A DNA stretch of 64,000 nt from Parasponia andersonii (Eukaryota > Streptophyta > Magnoliopsida > Rosales > Cannabaceae), in NCBI GenBank assembly GCA_002914805.1, contig JXTB01000103.1, forward strand, positions 300,507-364,506, given 5' to 3'. The notes beneath the pieces are model-generated. The model saw only the letters and a program-made list of their open reading frames with translations, had not been told where the DNA came from and searched no databases. A program made the translations under genes and the position numbers. Numbering within the stretch: the first letter of the stretch is position 1; every line of letters starts with the position of its first letter. This document shows, in pieces, positions 11,519 to 22,334 of the stretch.

Positions 11519-12512
11519 AAATGGCATCATTGGTCCCTAACCTATTACCATTTTGGTACATTGGTCTCTAATTTTTTTTTGTGGCATTCTAATATCTAAT
11601 GTTTTCTTTTTTGGTATCTTTAGTCCTTTTAGCATATTCCATCCAATATTACATTAAAATGTATTTAAATAGGAGAGATTCTACATTAATTCTGTTGTTT
11701 AAATTGTCCAACAATTTAGTTCTTTGTTTTTTGTTCTTTTTTTTTTTTTTTATATTTATATCTCAAATAAACATTTTTTTCCTGCATTAATTCTTGTCAA
11801 AGTTACATTGATATCTCCTAAAATAAAAAATATTTACAATGAAACCACTTGAAAAAAACACAAAAAAAAATCTATAAAATCTCCAATCTTAACTCTATTA
11901 CTTTTTTATACATACACAACTAATTATTTTTTTTAAATAACATAAAAAAATCTACAAAAATTTCGAGGCCTATTTGTTATATCGTTTAGGTAAATAATTA
12001 ATTAAGTTTTTAGAGTAGTAGAAAGTAACGCAAGTAAAATCTTTTAGTTTTAAAAATAGTAAAATAAATACTTTTTCTCTGACTGTAGTTTGACATAAAC
12101 TAGAGTTTATAAGTGTGATTTATTTTTTGCTACTGTTGAATTTGATTCTTTAATTAACTTTTTTTTTATATCTGTCTTTAAATTTTAAATTTTGAAAAGA
12201 TTAGTAAATGCAATATTTTTATTTGGAGCTATTAATGCCAAAAATAAAAATAAAAATTAGATTTCAAATTGCTAAATAATTGAAACAATAGGAATCAATG
12301 ACATAAAATTTCTTCTATTCAAATAAATTCTATCAGAATCTTGAATAGAATATGCTAAGACGACTAAATTCTATCAGAATCTTGAATAGAATATGCTAAG
12401 ACGACTAACTATGCTAAAAATGAAAACGTTAAGCATTAGAATGCCACCCAAAAAAAAAATTCAAGACTAATATGCCAAAATAGTAATAGATTGGAGACCA
12501 ATGGTACTATTA
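11519..12512. mobile_element. Long terminal-inverted-repeat element, about 1 kb, non-coding
   Basis: The left end (ATGGCATCATTGGTCCCTAA, then CCATTTTGGTACATTGGTCT and GGCATTCTAATATCTAATG) is matched in inverse by the right end (reverse complement: ATAGTACCATTGGTCTCCAA, ATTTTGGCATATTAGTCTTG, GGCATTCTAATGCTTAACG). Inverted arms of roughly 90-100 bp therefore enclose an AT-rich core. The open frame at 11599-11790 is low complexity. No transposase is present, so the element is non-autonomous; its superfamily is not determined. Confidence 0.7.
12325..12406. repeat. Perfect 41-bp tandem duplication
   Basis: Two head-to-tail copies of a 41-bp unit start AAATTCTATCAGAATCTTGA and end GCTAAGACGACT. 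No mismatch is seen between them, so the duplication is recent compared with the surrounding decayed element. Confidence 0.9.
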
Positions 12513-13134
12513 ACCCTAATAAAAACAAAGTTGGGAACTAATAGTACCGTATAAATGACATAATATCGGAAATAGACACAATTATGCAAAGAAATAGCAC
12601 AATATAAAAAATGAACACGATTAGACATGGAAAATAACCCAGTACAAGAAACAAACACGATTAAACATGTTAATAGCATAATATCCAAAAACGGAAATAA
12701 TTATGCACAAAAGCTAACAAGCAAGATAATGGCAAATTGTGAACCAAGAATTGACTGGCCTTGTATCAAATTGTGCAAAAGACCAAATAAAGGCAACTCA
12801 ACCCTTGTACACTGTTTAGCTGATCACTACTACTGAATATGAATATAGATATAATTGAAGACAGTACCAAACTAACCAATCTTAAACTGGACCTTACCAA
12901 GCTGTCTAATCAAACAGGATACTGATTTCCATTTTTACACAAAATTCTTAGTTTTATGTTCACGTTAATGTGTTCAACACTAACACATTACATAGCTTTC
13001 TATATTAAGCGAACAAGTTCCTTTCACATCACACGGGCAGAACCATAGGAAAAAAAAAAATCGAATGGTTGATAGAATATCCCAGATAGGTTTTGCAGCA
13101 TGACTAGTTTTCCCGTTTTGCTCATCTCCATTTT
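12513..13134 (-). other. Downstream region of the U1C gene, probable 3' UTR in its right part
   Basis: No coding region is seen. If the 3' UTR intron described for the U1C gene is real, its final exon starts at 13135 and runs leftwards into this stretch. A clear polyadenylation signal could not be fixed. Confidence 0.35.
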
Positions 13135-13135
13135 C

Positions 13136-13656
13136 CTGTAATTATCAAGACCACAAAACAATCAAAGTTCAAATACAAGTAGATCGAGAGAAAGGAAAGA
13201 TGCTTTCAATCGAGTATATAAATGAAGATGGACAGAAGCCAAGCAGCTCAAATGGCCAAACTATGCACTGAAAACAAATGACTACCAGAAAATCAAAGAT
13301 TACCACCCATAAAAACATTATCAATTTGTCAAATACGCAAGTGTCCACCAAAAGTGTTGCAATTTTGTTGGTACACCATGGTGAAAAGGGTACAACAGTC
13401 AGTGTTTGACATAATTTAACATGTTGACACTCATCTCACCTTTGTATTTTATTGCCCGGAATGATGAATCAAATGGTTCTTCTTTATCTAAGTGCACCCA
13501 GAAAATGGGTACGAACTCAACATAAACCCGGGAACTAAGTGAGTGGTTTTCAGTATATCTAACACATTTAAATTGATGTATTAAGCTTACTAATCCCATA
13601 CAAACCCTCGTTACTTAATTGGAAACAACAAACTAAACGTCAGTAGACAAACTTAC
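13136..13656 (-). other. Probable intron in the 3' UTR of the U1C gene
   Basis: Thirteen bases after the stop codon there is a strong donor, AGTG|GTAAGTTTG (intron starting at 13656). A fitting acceptor, TAATTACAG|GAAAATGG (intron ending at 13136), lies about 520 bp downstream. A splice this close to the stop would not be expected to trigger nonsense-mediated decay. It is inferred from splice signals only. Confidence 0.5.
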
Positions 13657-13669
13657 CACTTTAACCAGT

Positions 13670-15384
13670 CTACTGATTGGAGTCCGGAGCCTTAGTATTG
13701 GGATTGAAACTATCATAGCCTCCAGTTGGTAGTGGCACTGGATTGGCTTGGTACATCACTTGTGTGGGTAAAGAGGGGGCACCCGTGGAAGAAGTGGGTG
13801 TCATTGTGCTCCCAGGAACGGTTGGGGGGACACTTATGGTAGGAGGCCTTGGGAGAGAATTTACTTGGCCGGGTATGGATGGAGCACCAGGGGGAGCCAG
13901 CATTGGTGGCATAGTTGGAGATGGAACATAGCCTGCCAACAATAAAAGAGTTACTCATTAAAAAACATTTCAACATAGGATACATCTAAAAGGAGACATA
14001 CCTGTAGGCACATATGTATTACTTATACGTCTGTACAATAGGAGAAAAATTCATTAAAGATCACTTTAGGATAGACTTTATCAATAAATTGATACGAAAA
14101 TATGTATGCATGTACATATGTATGTATGTCTGTATGTATGTATAAATATAATCATCCAAGAGAACTAATGAGAGCGATATGAAGGCTACTGGACCTAATA
14201 GCTGTGCAGAAGGAGACCTAACACTAGTCATGCCCATAAATCATTAATTATAGACTGGCCAATTAAGTGACAGTACAAAAAAAGAGTATTAGATACAACT
14301 ATAGCACTTAACTTTTCACTGATAAGCAGTATGCTCTGCAAGAAACAATTGAAAAAACACTCAGATTATGCAAAAAGCATTGCAGCAGAAGTTAAAACAT
14401 TCTTGATAACTGTAACAAACCTGGAGCACCAGGAACTGGTCTCGGCAAAACAGGAAGTCTAATCCCTGGGACTAATGGTGCACTTCCAGGAATCTGTGGC
14501 ATGACAGGTGTTGGTAGAAGAGGAAGACGAGGCCTCTGAGCGAGTAGATGTTGATTGTACGCCGCACCAACCTGCTGAAAAGCCGCTGTTTGACCAAGGT
14601 GTTCCTTAATCCTTTGGTCAATCAAACTTTGGGTTTGTTGCTCCTCAAACTGCTGATAGTATGTTCGTACATTTGCCTAAGACCATGGATGTAAACAATA
14701 ACACTTAACATTTAAGTTCAATGCAAATGCTGCTGAATTCAGATTCTACTGCAAATGAGTCTATAGTAATACCTTGTGTTTGTAGCCAGCATTATGTTGT
14801 TTTCTTACAGAAGGCTGAAAAATACAAACCCCAACTTGTTAGCGACAAATAACATTTTTCTTATTGCTCTCAAAGAGCTACTTTTATGTTAATAAGGAAC
14901 TTCAATGAACAACTCCAAGACCAATAGCAAGTGAGAGACAAGGTAAGTCATAAATCAACAATCAAGACAAGTTTTAATACAATAAACAACATATATGTGT
15001 AGCCCAAAATAATACTAAAATCTCTAAGTTGGCAATGATGAACCAAATTTTCATAGATATGATTCATGATGTCGACGAAAGATATGATTTACTGATGATG
15101 ATGACACACGAAAGTCATCAGTTTAGTAGTGTGTTATTAACAGGAAAATGAGTTTATCTTGCTAAGAAAATTCTTTATAATGATTCGCAATACAAATGGT
15201 ATTGTGGAGACAAAGACATCTTACCGAATCATGGGTTAAATAAGTGTCACAATAGTCGCAGTAATACCTGCAAATACAAAAATAAAAATAAAAACAAATA
15301 CATAAACAATAATTGATATAATTCAAAAGACATATGCATGGCACATAGTCCTTAGTAAAAAATTTGTCACTCTTACCGAGGCAT
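13670..15384 (-). CDS. U1C: U1 small nuclear ribonucleoprotein C
   Basis: Five coding exons join in frame: 15377-15384, 15225-15267, 14773-14814, 14421-14676 and 13670-13932 (612 bp, 203 aa, about the size of plant U1C). The N-terminus MPRYYCDYCDTYLTHDS continues PSVRKQHNAGYKHK, giving the U1-type C2H2 zinc finger (C6, C9, H24, H30). Next come QSLIDQRIKEHLGQ-type helix sequence and a Pro/Gly/Met-rich tail (about residues 85-203). U1C is a core protein of the U1 snRNP in the nucleus; with U1-70K its zinc finger stabilises pairing of U1 snRNA with the 5' splice site. All introns are GT-AG, and the first coding exon holds only 8 bases (ATGCCTCG). No damage is seen, so this is presumably a functional housekeeping gene. 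Confidence 0.95.
14104..14147. repeat. TATG/TGTA microsatellite in U1C intron 4
   Basis: Imperfect tetranucleotide run (ATGTATGCATGTACATATG then TATGTATGTC) within the intron 13933-14420. Confidence 0.8.
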
Positions 15385-16339
15385 TGCTGTATGCTGAACT
15401 GTGATTGGAACTCGAGAGTTAAGAAGAGGCCAGAAAACCTCTACATAAAATTGCAGAGAAAGGAATCAGAGATATATGTACTATGTAGAGGAAAGAGAGC
15501 AGACACAAATACAAAAACATTGGGTTTTTTCTTTTTCATCATCTAAGTGCTTAGACATTGGTTGTTAAATCGATGTCTAAATGGTGCAAAATTTATTTCG
15601 CGCATTTTAGTGAACTTGGACGTCCATTATGTATTTGTCAAAGCATATACGAGGGACATAAAATATGCTTCTACATGATGTCACAGCTTGTATTAATTGA
15701 ACTTGAGATCGGTCAATCAACTCGTTCACACAAACAAGCTATTTTCAGGTCAAACATCGAATATTACATTTAAAAGGATAACACCGACAAATAATTAAGC
15801 ATAGTTTATCGCAACAAAGAAAAACCCATCAACCATCAAGAAAACGAAGAATAGAATCCAAATTCCCCTTTTGGTTTTCTACATTTTAGCAACAATATTG
15901 TCACATCTGTAATACAAACAAAGCAGATAATTAAAATATAGGAATACAAAAAACATATATATATATATTTATATTTATATATATTCAAACATTAGTAACT
16001 TAAGGTGCATCTTCATGTTTTGGTGAACTATAATAACTAATTATATGCTTATTTTTCTTCCTAGAGTTAATAGCTAGAGACGCCAACATTTCATTTTTCT
16101 TGAGTCTTATACACAATAGCACTGAGACACATTTAAGGTCATTACTCTAATTATTTTCAAAGTAAGTGCCTAAAATTTCCTTTCACACTTAGTAAATCTG
16201 GTTATTTATTAGCATGTAAATGTTAATTAGTGGAGACAAATTAATCAACCCATAAGTTATTTTTTAAAAAAATAATAAAAAAGCAACATTAAGAATGTAA
16301 GAAAGCAGGGAAACCCATAAAAAATGTTGGAAAATACAC
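15385..16339 (-). other. Probable 5' UTR intron of the U1C gene
   Basis: Just upstream of the U1C ATG there are candidate acceptors (CCAATCACAG and CAGCATACAG, near 15391-15405). No coding sequence lies between here and the CT-rich leader at 16340-16620. The stretch is AT-rich with a TA microsatellite near 15955-15985. A leader intron of roughly 0.9 kb is the simplest reading; an alternative is a shorter leader starting near 15500. Confidence 0.4.
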
Positions 16340-16700
16340 TACTAATCAAGAGAGTGAGAGAGAGAGAGAGAGAGAGAGACGAACCGAGATGGCGAGAGAG
16401 AGTGAGAGAACCGCGAGAGAGGGCCGCGAGCGAGCGTCGGGGGGCGACTGGCAAGAGAGGGCTGGAAAGATGTCGGCCGTCGGGGAGAGAGAGAGAGCTG
16501 GAGAAAGCGTCGGAGAGAGAGACAACGACGGCGGCGAGATTGAGAGAACCGATTCAACTGTGTTTCGTGCGAGAGAAGAGAGAGAGAGAGAAGAGAGAGA
16601 GAGAGGAAGCTGATTCTAAGGAAGAAACTCTAGGGCCATTGGGCTTCTAAAGTCGCTGAGGGAGTTTCGGCCTGGGGACGTTGGGCTTAGTCTAGAAGAT
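16340..16700 (-). promoter_or_regulatory. CT-rich leader and GGGCC-type promoter, probably of U1C
   Basis: On the minus strand this is a CT-dominated, GC-rich block (CTCTCTCTCTCT runs at 16350-16380 and 16575-16610), like the leader of many plant housekeeping genes. Upstream of it (about 16630-16690) are AGCCCAATGGCCC and AAGCCCAACG, whose complement TGGGCT/TGGGCC is the site II element bound by TCP factors in promoters of ribosome and splicing genes. Open frames here (plus strand 16324-16650) encode only Arg-Glu runs and are composition artefacts. Confidence 0.5.
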
Positions 16701-16871
16701 TATGAGGAAATTTGATGGTAATTTTTCAAAGCACTTGAAAAATCCCAGATTTTGCAATTATTTTGAAAACTTTAGGATTTATTTAGAAAAATACTACTTT
16801 TAAAAGTATTTAAGAACGTATTATTTTTTTATTAATTGATAAAATATTTGAAGTAACCAATCAAGTTAGCT

Positions 16872-17045
16872 ACTATAATCCGAAACTTTAAATGGAACCT
16901 CCCAAGGCAGGCTCGTTAAAACTTAATTAGCTGCTACAATATGTGTGTTTTAATACTATTCCATTTTGTGTCCAGGAAATGGAGGATTTATCCTCTCTTG
17001 ATCTATTTTAATTCAGGCAATGCATATTTCAAAAAAAAAAAATTA
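16872..17045 (+). mobile_element. Poly(A)-tailed retroposon with 14-bp target duplication
   Basis: About 160 bp of unique-looking sequence ends in a 12-A run (17031-17042). It is bounded by CAATCAAGTTAGCT (16858-16871) and CAATTAAGTTAGCT (17046-17059), 13 of 14 matching. Poly(A) plus a long target duplication is the mark of LINE-driven reverse transcription. Copy 1 of the host repeat lacks the insert. It may be a SINE, a 5'-truncated LINE tail or a fragment of a processed mRNA; no Pol III boxes were recognised. Confidence 0.7.
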
Positions 17046-17248
17046 CAATTAAGTTAGCTTAGATAACTTGACCGGTTAACTCAATAACTTGATTGGTTAC
17101 CCCAAATGAGCCAACCGGTTATCTCGAGTACCATTGAAAAATATTAATTTTGAAAAAAATAGTGGTAGTTTTCTAAATATTATCAAAAGCATTATTTTCT
17201 ATAAAAAATTTAAAACATGATATTTTTCTAAATTCATCCTTGATTTTT

Positions 17249-17665
17249 GTGAAAATTACTCCTAATACCCATTTTTTAAAACTTATTTAAAAAATATCCG
17301 TTTTTAATTTTTTTTCTTTCAAAAATACCCATTTTTATGGTCCATATTTCATATGTAAAATATGAGTGGTCTATATTTATAATTTAAATTTTATTCCTGA
17401 GGTATACATTTCATATGTACAATATGGATGATACATATTTCAAAATGTATGCCAATTTTTAGTATAATTTTTATTCGTGAAATATAGACCATAGTATACA
17501 TTTAATGTATGAAATATATACCCTAGTATACATTTCAGGTGTAAAACAGTGATGGTCTACAATTTCTTCAAAAAAAAGAGTAAAAATAGGTATTTATGAA
17601 ATAAAAATAAAAATGGGTGTGTACCAAAATATGGTTTTAAAAACGGGTATTTATGAACTTCTCCC
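17249..17665. mobile_element. Short Mutator-like inverted-repeat element (family N)
   Basis: The 417-bp insert lies between TTGATTTTT (17240-17248) and ATGATTTTT (17666-17674), 8 of 9 matching. The ends are inverted: GTGAAAATTACTCCTAATAC at the left, and TGGGAGAAGTTCATAAATAC as the reverse complement of the right end, both running into CCCATTTTT or CCCGTTTTT. The core has repeated palindromic words such as CATTTCATATGTA. No coding capacity. Superfamily is inferred from the 9-bp duplication. Confidence 0.7.
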
Positions 17666-17745
17666 ATGATTTTTCAAAATATTTGGCCCATTCGGAATTT
17701 TTCAATTTTGGTAATATAGGGCTGGAATTTTATAAGAAGCCTGAA

Positions 17746-18790
17746 GCTAATCGGGCCATTTAGCCAAATAACCGAATTTTGGATTATAATTTACAAAATG
17801 ACCGTTTTACAAATACGGTTAAAAAATAACCGAATTTTAAAAATCATTTTAAAAAAGCCATTTTTCGTATTTAGTATATCAAAATATATTGATTTATTTT
17901 TTCAAAAATTAATTTACTTTATAAAGTTGATTTACTTCATAAGAAACAGATCAACTATAAACAGGTCATTTATCAAAATAAAAATTTATAAAATGGTCAT
18001 TCATTAAATAGGCCATTTTTAATTTCATCTTTAAAAAAGGCCATTTTCAAAATTGATATTTAGAAAAGGATCGTTTCTTATAGTACTAATGGTGGGCATG
18101 TACAACAGGCGCTTACTATTTCAAAAGGCCAATGTGGACCTCACGGCCTCTTGGACAGGATAAGGACTCCCTTCCCTCCAAGAGCTTGGGAAAAAGTTGA
18201 TAAGTACCTGTTTACTTAAGCATAGAGCCACCGTCTCTTTTTCTTTTCCCACCCCTCATTTACTAATTATTAAATAACAAAAATGAAATGACATTAATAG
18301 ACATAAATAATATTAAAGATCTTGAATGTTCTATCTTTGAACTTTTTTTATTTTCTTCACACACCCCTTTAAACGGCAAATATTTGAATCTTAGATAACA
18401 AATCATAACATTTGGATCTTAGATTACCCATTTTCATTGACTTTATCTATCTTACGAACAACTTTGCAGTTTGCCAAGAATTTATCGCACCAACAATTTG
18501 GTGCCGACTATGCATTTGCAATCGTTAAAAAAATAACTATATAATGTATGCATTGGAGCTGACTTGAGTGATCTTCCAATCCATGAGGTCACCTGTTAAC
18601 TTTAAATGATAAACAGCATTATAATTTATATTGAAAAACAAGTTAAGAGTTACAAGAAAGCAAAATGACCAGAAGCATGAATCACAAGTTGTTGACTTAT
18701 TATTTACATTTGGCTAACATGGCATGAATGATAAATAGTGCAGTCTGTGAAGCTGAGCCAAATGGGTTGGGGAAGTACATTTCACATTGT
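17746..18790. other. Intergenic DNA with a decayed inverted-repeat segment
   Basis: From 17760 to 18070 the phrases AAATAACCGAATTTTGGA and AAAAAGGCCATTTTCAAAAT occur in roughly inverse arrangement and may be another old short element. From 18100 there is moderately GC-rich DNA without open frames. The right part (about 18660-18790) is probably the 3' UTR of the ASCH gene. Confidence 0.4.
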
Positions 18791-21700
18791 TCAACCAGCA
18801 TGAGCAAGACCCAAAACACTTTGGATACCGCCATAACTCATCTCCTGCGTCAACGTTATTAAAATGTTACAGGTTAGAAGTTAGAACTAATTAAAATGAA
18901 ACAGAAAGTAAAAAGTCTAATCTCAAGATAGATAAGATTGAGCATGGTAAGTTCAATAAAGGGTTAGCAAATTAGACACAGCCGCTATATAGTTTTCATA
19001 AATATATTTATAAGTTCCGAATCCAATAGGTATTTTTTTTATCTATATATATATATATATTTATTGGTTGCCAATCCAATAAGTTTTTTTTTTTTTTTTA
19101 ACATATGAGTAGGTATTTTTTTTTTAGCCATTGGATCACCATCTAATTGCTATAATGAAATGTATGAAAAGACGTACATCATTAATGTTTTTTCTCTCTT
19201 ACTTTTTACAATAAAAAAAATGTACATGCTAAATTTTCATTGGCCAAATTGATACCTATGCATAAGTAAAAAAAAAAATACCTACTGAATTGGTGTGAAT
19301 TGGTGCCCTATATTTATATAGATATATATATTTTAGTCAATCTACTATAATTTAAGTAATTAGAAAAAAAATAATAAAAATAAATACACATTATTTAATA
19401 TTTTTCTCTCTCCACCTTTTATCGTAAAAAGACGTGTGCGACTAATTTTAATTAGGCAAAATAATACTTACAGATAGGTAAAAAAAAAAATACCTACTAA
19501 ATTGGTGCCTTTATTATATATATAGATAACAAAAGATAGGATCATATATTATCCTGTGGGTTCATCAGAATCCAAAAGGTTGGCAGTGAACGTCTTCCTA
19601 CCAAGAGATCAAGAGTTCAGTTGTTCTCGGAGTAATAATAATAGGGAAGCAGGAGCATGCTCACCGAGAGTATTTGAGCCAAAGGAACGTACAAGTGTGA
19701 GGTTGGCTTCCTAACGCATATGGCAAGAACGCCATTATAATTTTCCTTCTCTTCGCTGTAAAATTTCCTGTAAACTTGGACACCTGAAAACGTTGCATAC
19801 TTGCAATCCTATTAGTTATGAAATGCTATAAATGGGAACCACGTTGCTTCAAAAACAGGAGTTTGCCAATCATACATAGATCCTATGCCTTCATCTTACT
19901 CAATGCAAACTGAAAAACATATAGATCAAAAAATAGCTCAACGATATAGCCCAATTAGATTGGTAGCATTTCAGTCCTAGACTCCTAATCTTGGATTGCA
20001 TGAAAAAAAAAAAGAAATAATAAATAAAAAAAACATATTGTACCAAGTCCAACCTAATTATAAAGAAATGTGGTAAGTTACTCTGATAAGTTAATGCAGC
20101 CCATAAGGTTAATTTAACTTGGATGGGTTCTTGTTCAGTACTTCAGTTTACAAAACATTTTCTTTCGTTTCTCTTTTCCAAAGTTCTTTTCACCAACCCT
20201 GTGGCAAGGCCCTTAGGTTAGGCTTGGATAATTTCTAATCCTAAGATACCAAACAATTCTTTTAACCATTCAGTATAGAAACTAAGCTAATTTTTATGTA
20301 GGGATATTAAGGAGTGCTTGAAACTGCAAGATTATACCTTCTTCAATGGCCTTCACTCCAGGAAGGACTTTCACAAGACTCTCTGCTTTTAACATTTCAT
20401 AAAATGACGCATACCAACGAACTTCCTGTCATCAAGAAGTTAGACTAGAATTCAACGCAGAAGACAGTAACATATCACGTGACTTAAGACACTACCTGAA
20501 CCTCAAGCAACAAACATTTATTGAAGAGAATCAAAGATCCTGATCCAATTCTGAAAGCCCAAGAAGAGAGATAATTAGAAGACAAAACTAACATCAACAA
20601 TGCAGGAAATCAAGTAAAAGTTTTGATGAGCCCAGAATTGGAAACCAAAGGCTTTATTAAACTCAAAAGAGATAAAACTATTTGTGGATGACTAGATTAG
20701 GCCTATGTATTCGTTTGACTACAAGAAAAATTCATTCAAGAAATCAGAATCTAAGGTTCAACTTGAAGAAAAAACAGCTTGATATACTGCGAAAATGACC
20801 ATGCCATCAGAATAAGCACAGTGCAGAAGGGAGAGTGGATCAGGTGTTGCTCCATATTCTACCAGTGTAACTCATGTATAATTGACAACCTGTTTTGGGG
20901 TGATAGTTATTGGTTCAGGATAATGTTTTATTAATCCTTCATTAATTGCTTGGAGTAAGTGTGAGTCGTGACCTTTGTTTATCATCCACATTATGCCTCT
21001 TGTCAATTGTCACAGTAACTTGAACACAAATGTGGAGAACGATAAAAAAGAAAGAAAAGAAAGAAAAAAAAAAAAAGCAGAAGACACATAAATAACAATA
21101 CATATAACAGGCAACTCAGACAAATTTTTCAAAACACCGCATACCGATTGTAATCACCAACAGCACACCTTCCTTCAATTGTCTTTATACCATCTACAAA
21201 AGAAGATTATGCCATACGAGAAGGCCTCAAATTAATTAAATATGATTTCCACAAAGATTAGAAGTACGAAAATTACAGTATTCATTTGCATAGCTAAGCA
21301 TTTCTAGTTATTCGCAGCAATAACAAATCAACAGTACCTCTTAGTTGTGTGAAGAAAGGCTCTTGAACGTGAAGCTCAAAGTCAACAGTCTTCAAAATCT
21401 GACGAAACCCAGAAACTGATTTTAAGAAACAACACATCAAAGCTCAACACAACCACCAAGTAAGGCACACATGACATATACATTTACAAGTTCCAAACCC
21501 TTGTCCAGCATCAACTCGTTCCACTCTTCCTTAATCTTCTTCTCACTATTACACAAAGCCAATTCGTCATATGTCCCACACAATCCTCCGGATTCGATGC
21601 ATTCACACAGAACAGATGCTAAACGCTTGTACAAGGGATATGGTGCTTCTGCTCCTAATGTAAAATGCGAAAATTCTCATNATGGTTTGGTGCTAGTAAT

Positions 21701-22071
21701 TCTAAAGCAAGATCGTTCAGATTCAGAAGCTTATAAGTGCTCAATTAATTAAAAAAAAAATTAATACCCCTTCTGGAATCTGAATACAATTTATTCACAG
21801 ACTCACTTCCAAGCATTAATCTTCTTTCTAATTCTTACAAATATATATATTTCTGCCACCAAGTTAGTCTTATGCAACAATCAAGAACTAGTAATAATTG
21901 AATAGCTTGATAGGGAAATTCAGTCCTAAAGCAATAAAATAAATAAATATTTGTATTACCAGTGGTTTGGGAGTGGGACGGGAGAAGCAGGTCAGGGGAG
22001 AAGCCCAGATCCGTGTTTGACTCGAGGGTGAACTTGAGCAGCTCTTCCATGCAGTTTCTTAGCTCCACCAT
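18791..22071 (-). CDS. ASCH-domain protein (PUA-like fold, putative RNA-binding)
   Basis: Eight exons join in frame: 21960-22071, 21482-21654, 21338-21398, 21145-21193, 20496-20550, 20338-20425, 19665-19783 and 18791-18844 (711 bp, 236 aa). All introns are GT-AG. The protein starts MVELRNCMEELLKFTLESNT. A helical N-terminal region is followed by the ASCH domain (about residues 100-215), with DGIKTIEGRCAVGDYNRI (116-133), GSLILFNKCLLLEVQ, then YASFYEMLKAESL and EEGVQVYRKFY. These match Arabidopsis proteins annotated as RNA-binding ASCH domain proteins. ASCH domains are a beta-barrel related to PUA and are proposed to bind RNA; no biochemical role is established for this plant group. The last exon encodes only 17 residues. 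The N at about 21681 falls in intron 1, not in coding sequence. Confidence 0.92.
19015..19509. mobile_element. Short inverted-repeat element family K, outer copy (interrupted)
   Basis: The left end is GAATCCAATAGGTATTTTTT (19019 onward); the right end is AAAAATACCTACTAAATTGG followed by TGCC (19509). The halves are separated by another copy of the same family (19068-19307) that sits in the TA run near 19043-19061 and 19308-19330. The element lies in the last intron of the ASCH gene. Confidence 0.65.
19068..19307. mobile_element. Short inverted-repeat element family K, inner copy
   Basis: It starts TTGCCAATCCAATAAG plus a T run and ends with an A run then TACCTACTGAATTGGTG, with a small GAATTGGTGT duplication at the end. 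The ends are inverted and T/A-run bordered. The core word GTACATGCTAAATTTTCATT recurs in inverse at 31205-31225. It is inserted within the TA-rich part of the outer copy. Confidence 0.7.
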
Positions 22072-22334
22072 TGATGTTCCAGGAGAAGATGCTTCCTGCT
22101 CCGTACCCCTCGTTATGTATCCTGTTATATATTCAAATATTAAATGTCAACATTTCTCACTATCAATACCACTAAATTAACCTTGTAAACGATTACTATC
22201 ACACTGCTACTTAATCATGTAAGTTGTTACTTCTTGTTAAATTGATCCTACAGTTTTAATTACTTCTCCAACTTCAAAGTCGTTGGCAGTTCACACGAGA
22301 TGAGCCCTAAAAGGACCAAACGAAAAAAGCAGGG

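Larger units (their letters stand above)
16703..17745 (+). repeat. Dispersed repeat family F, copy 2, with two insertions
   Basis: This copy aligns with 9660-10105 once two blocks are removed: a poly(A) retroposon (16872-17045) and a Mutator-like element (17249-17665). The flanking pieces rejoin as in copy 1, for example AAGTAACCAATCAAGTTAG to TAACTTGACCGGTTAAC, and GATATTTTTCTAAA to TTTGGTAATATAGGGC. Confidence 0.75.

Noticed and set aside
13980..14030. Possible small extra exon in U1C intron 4 (ending CCTACAG|GTATGTCTCC)
   Set aside because: Inclusion would bring in a stop codon or shift the frame, while the exon 4 to exon 5 join is exact.
16324..16650. Overlapping open frames rich in Arg-Glu on both strands
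   Set aside because: They come from a GA/CT microsatellite block that fits a CT-rich leader; no domain and no splice context.
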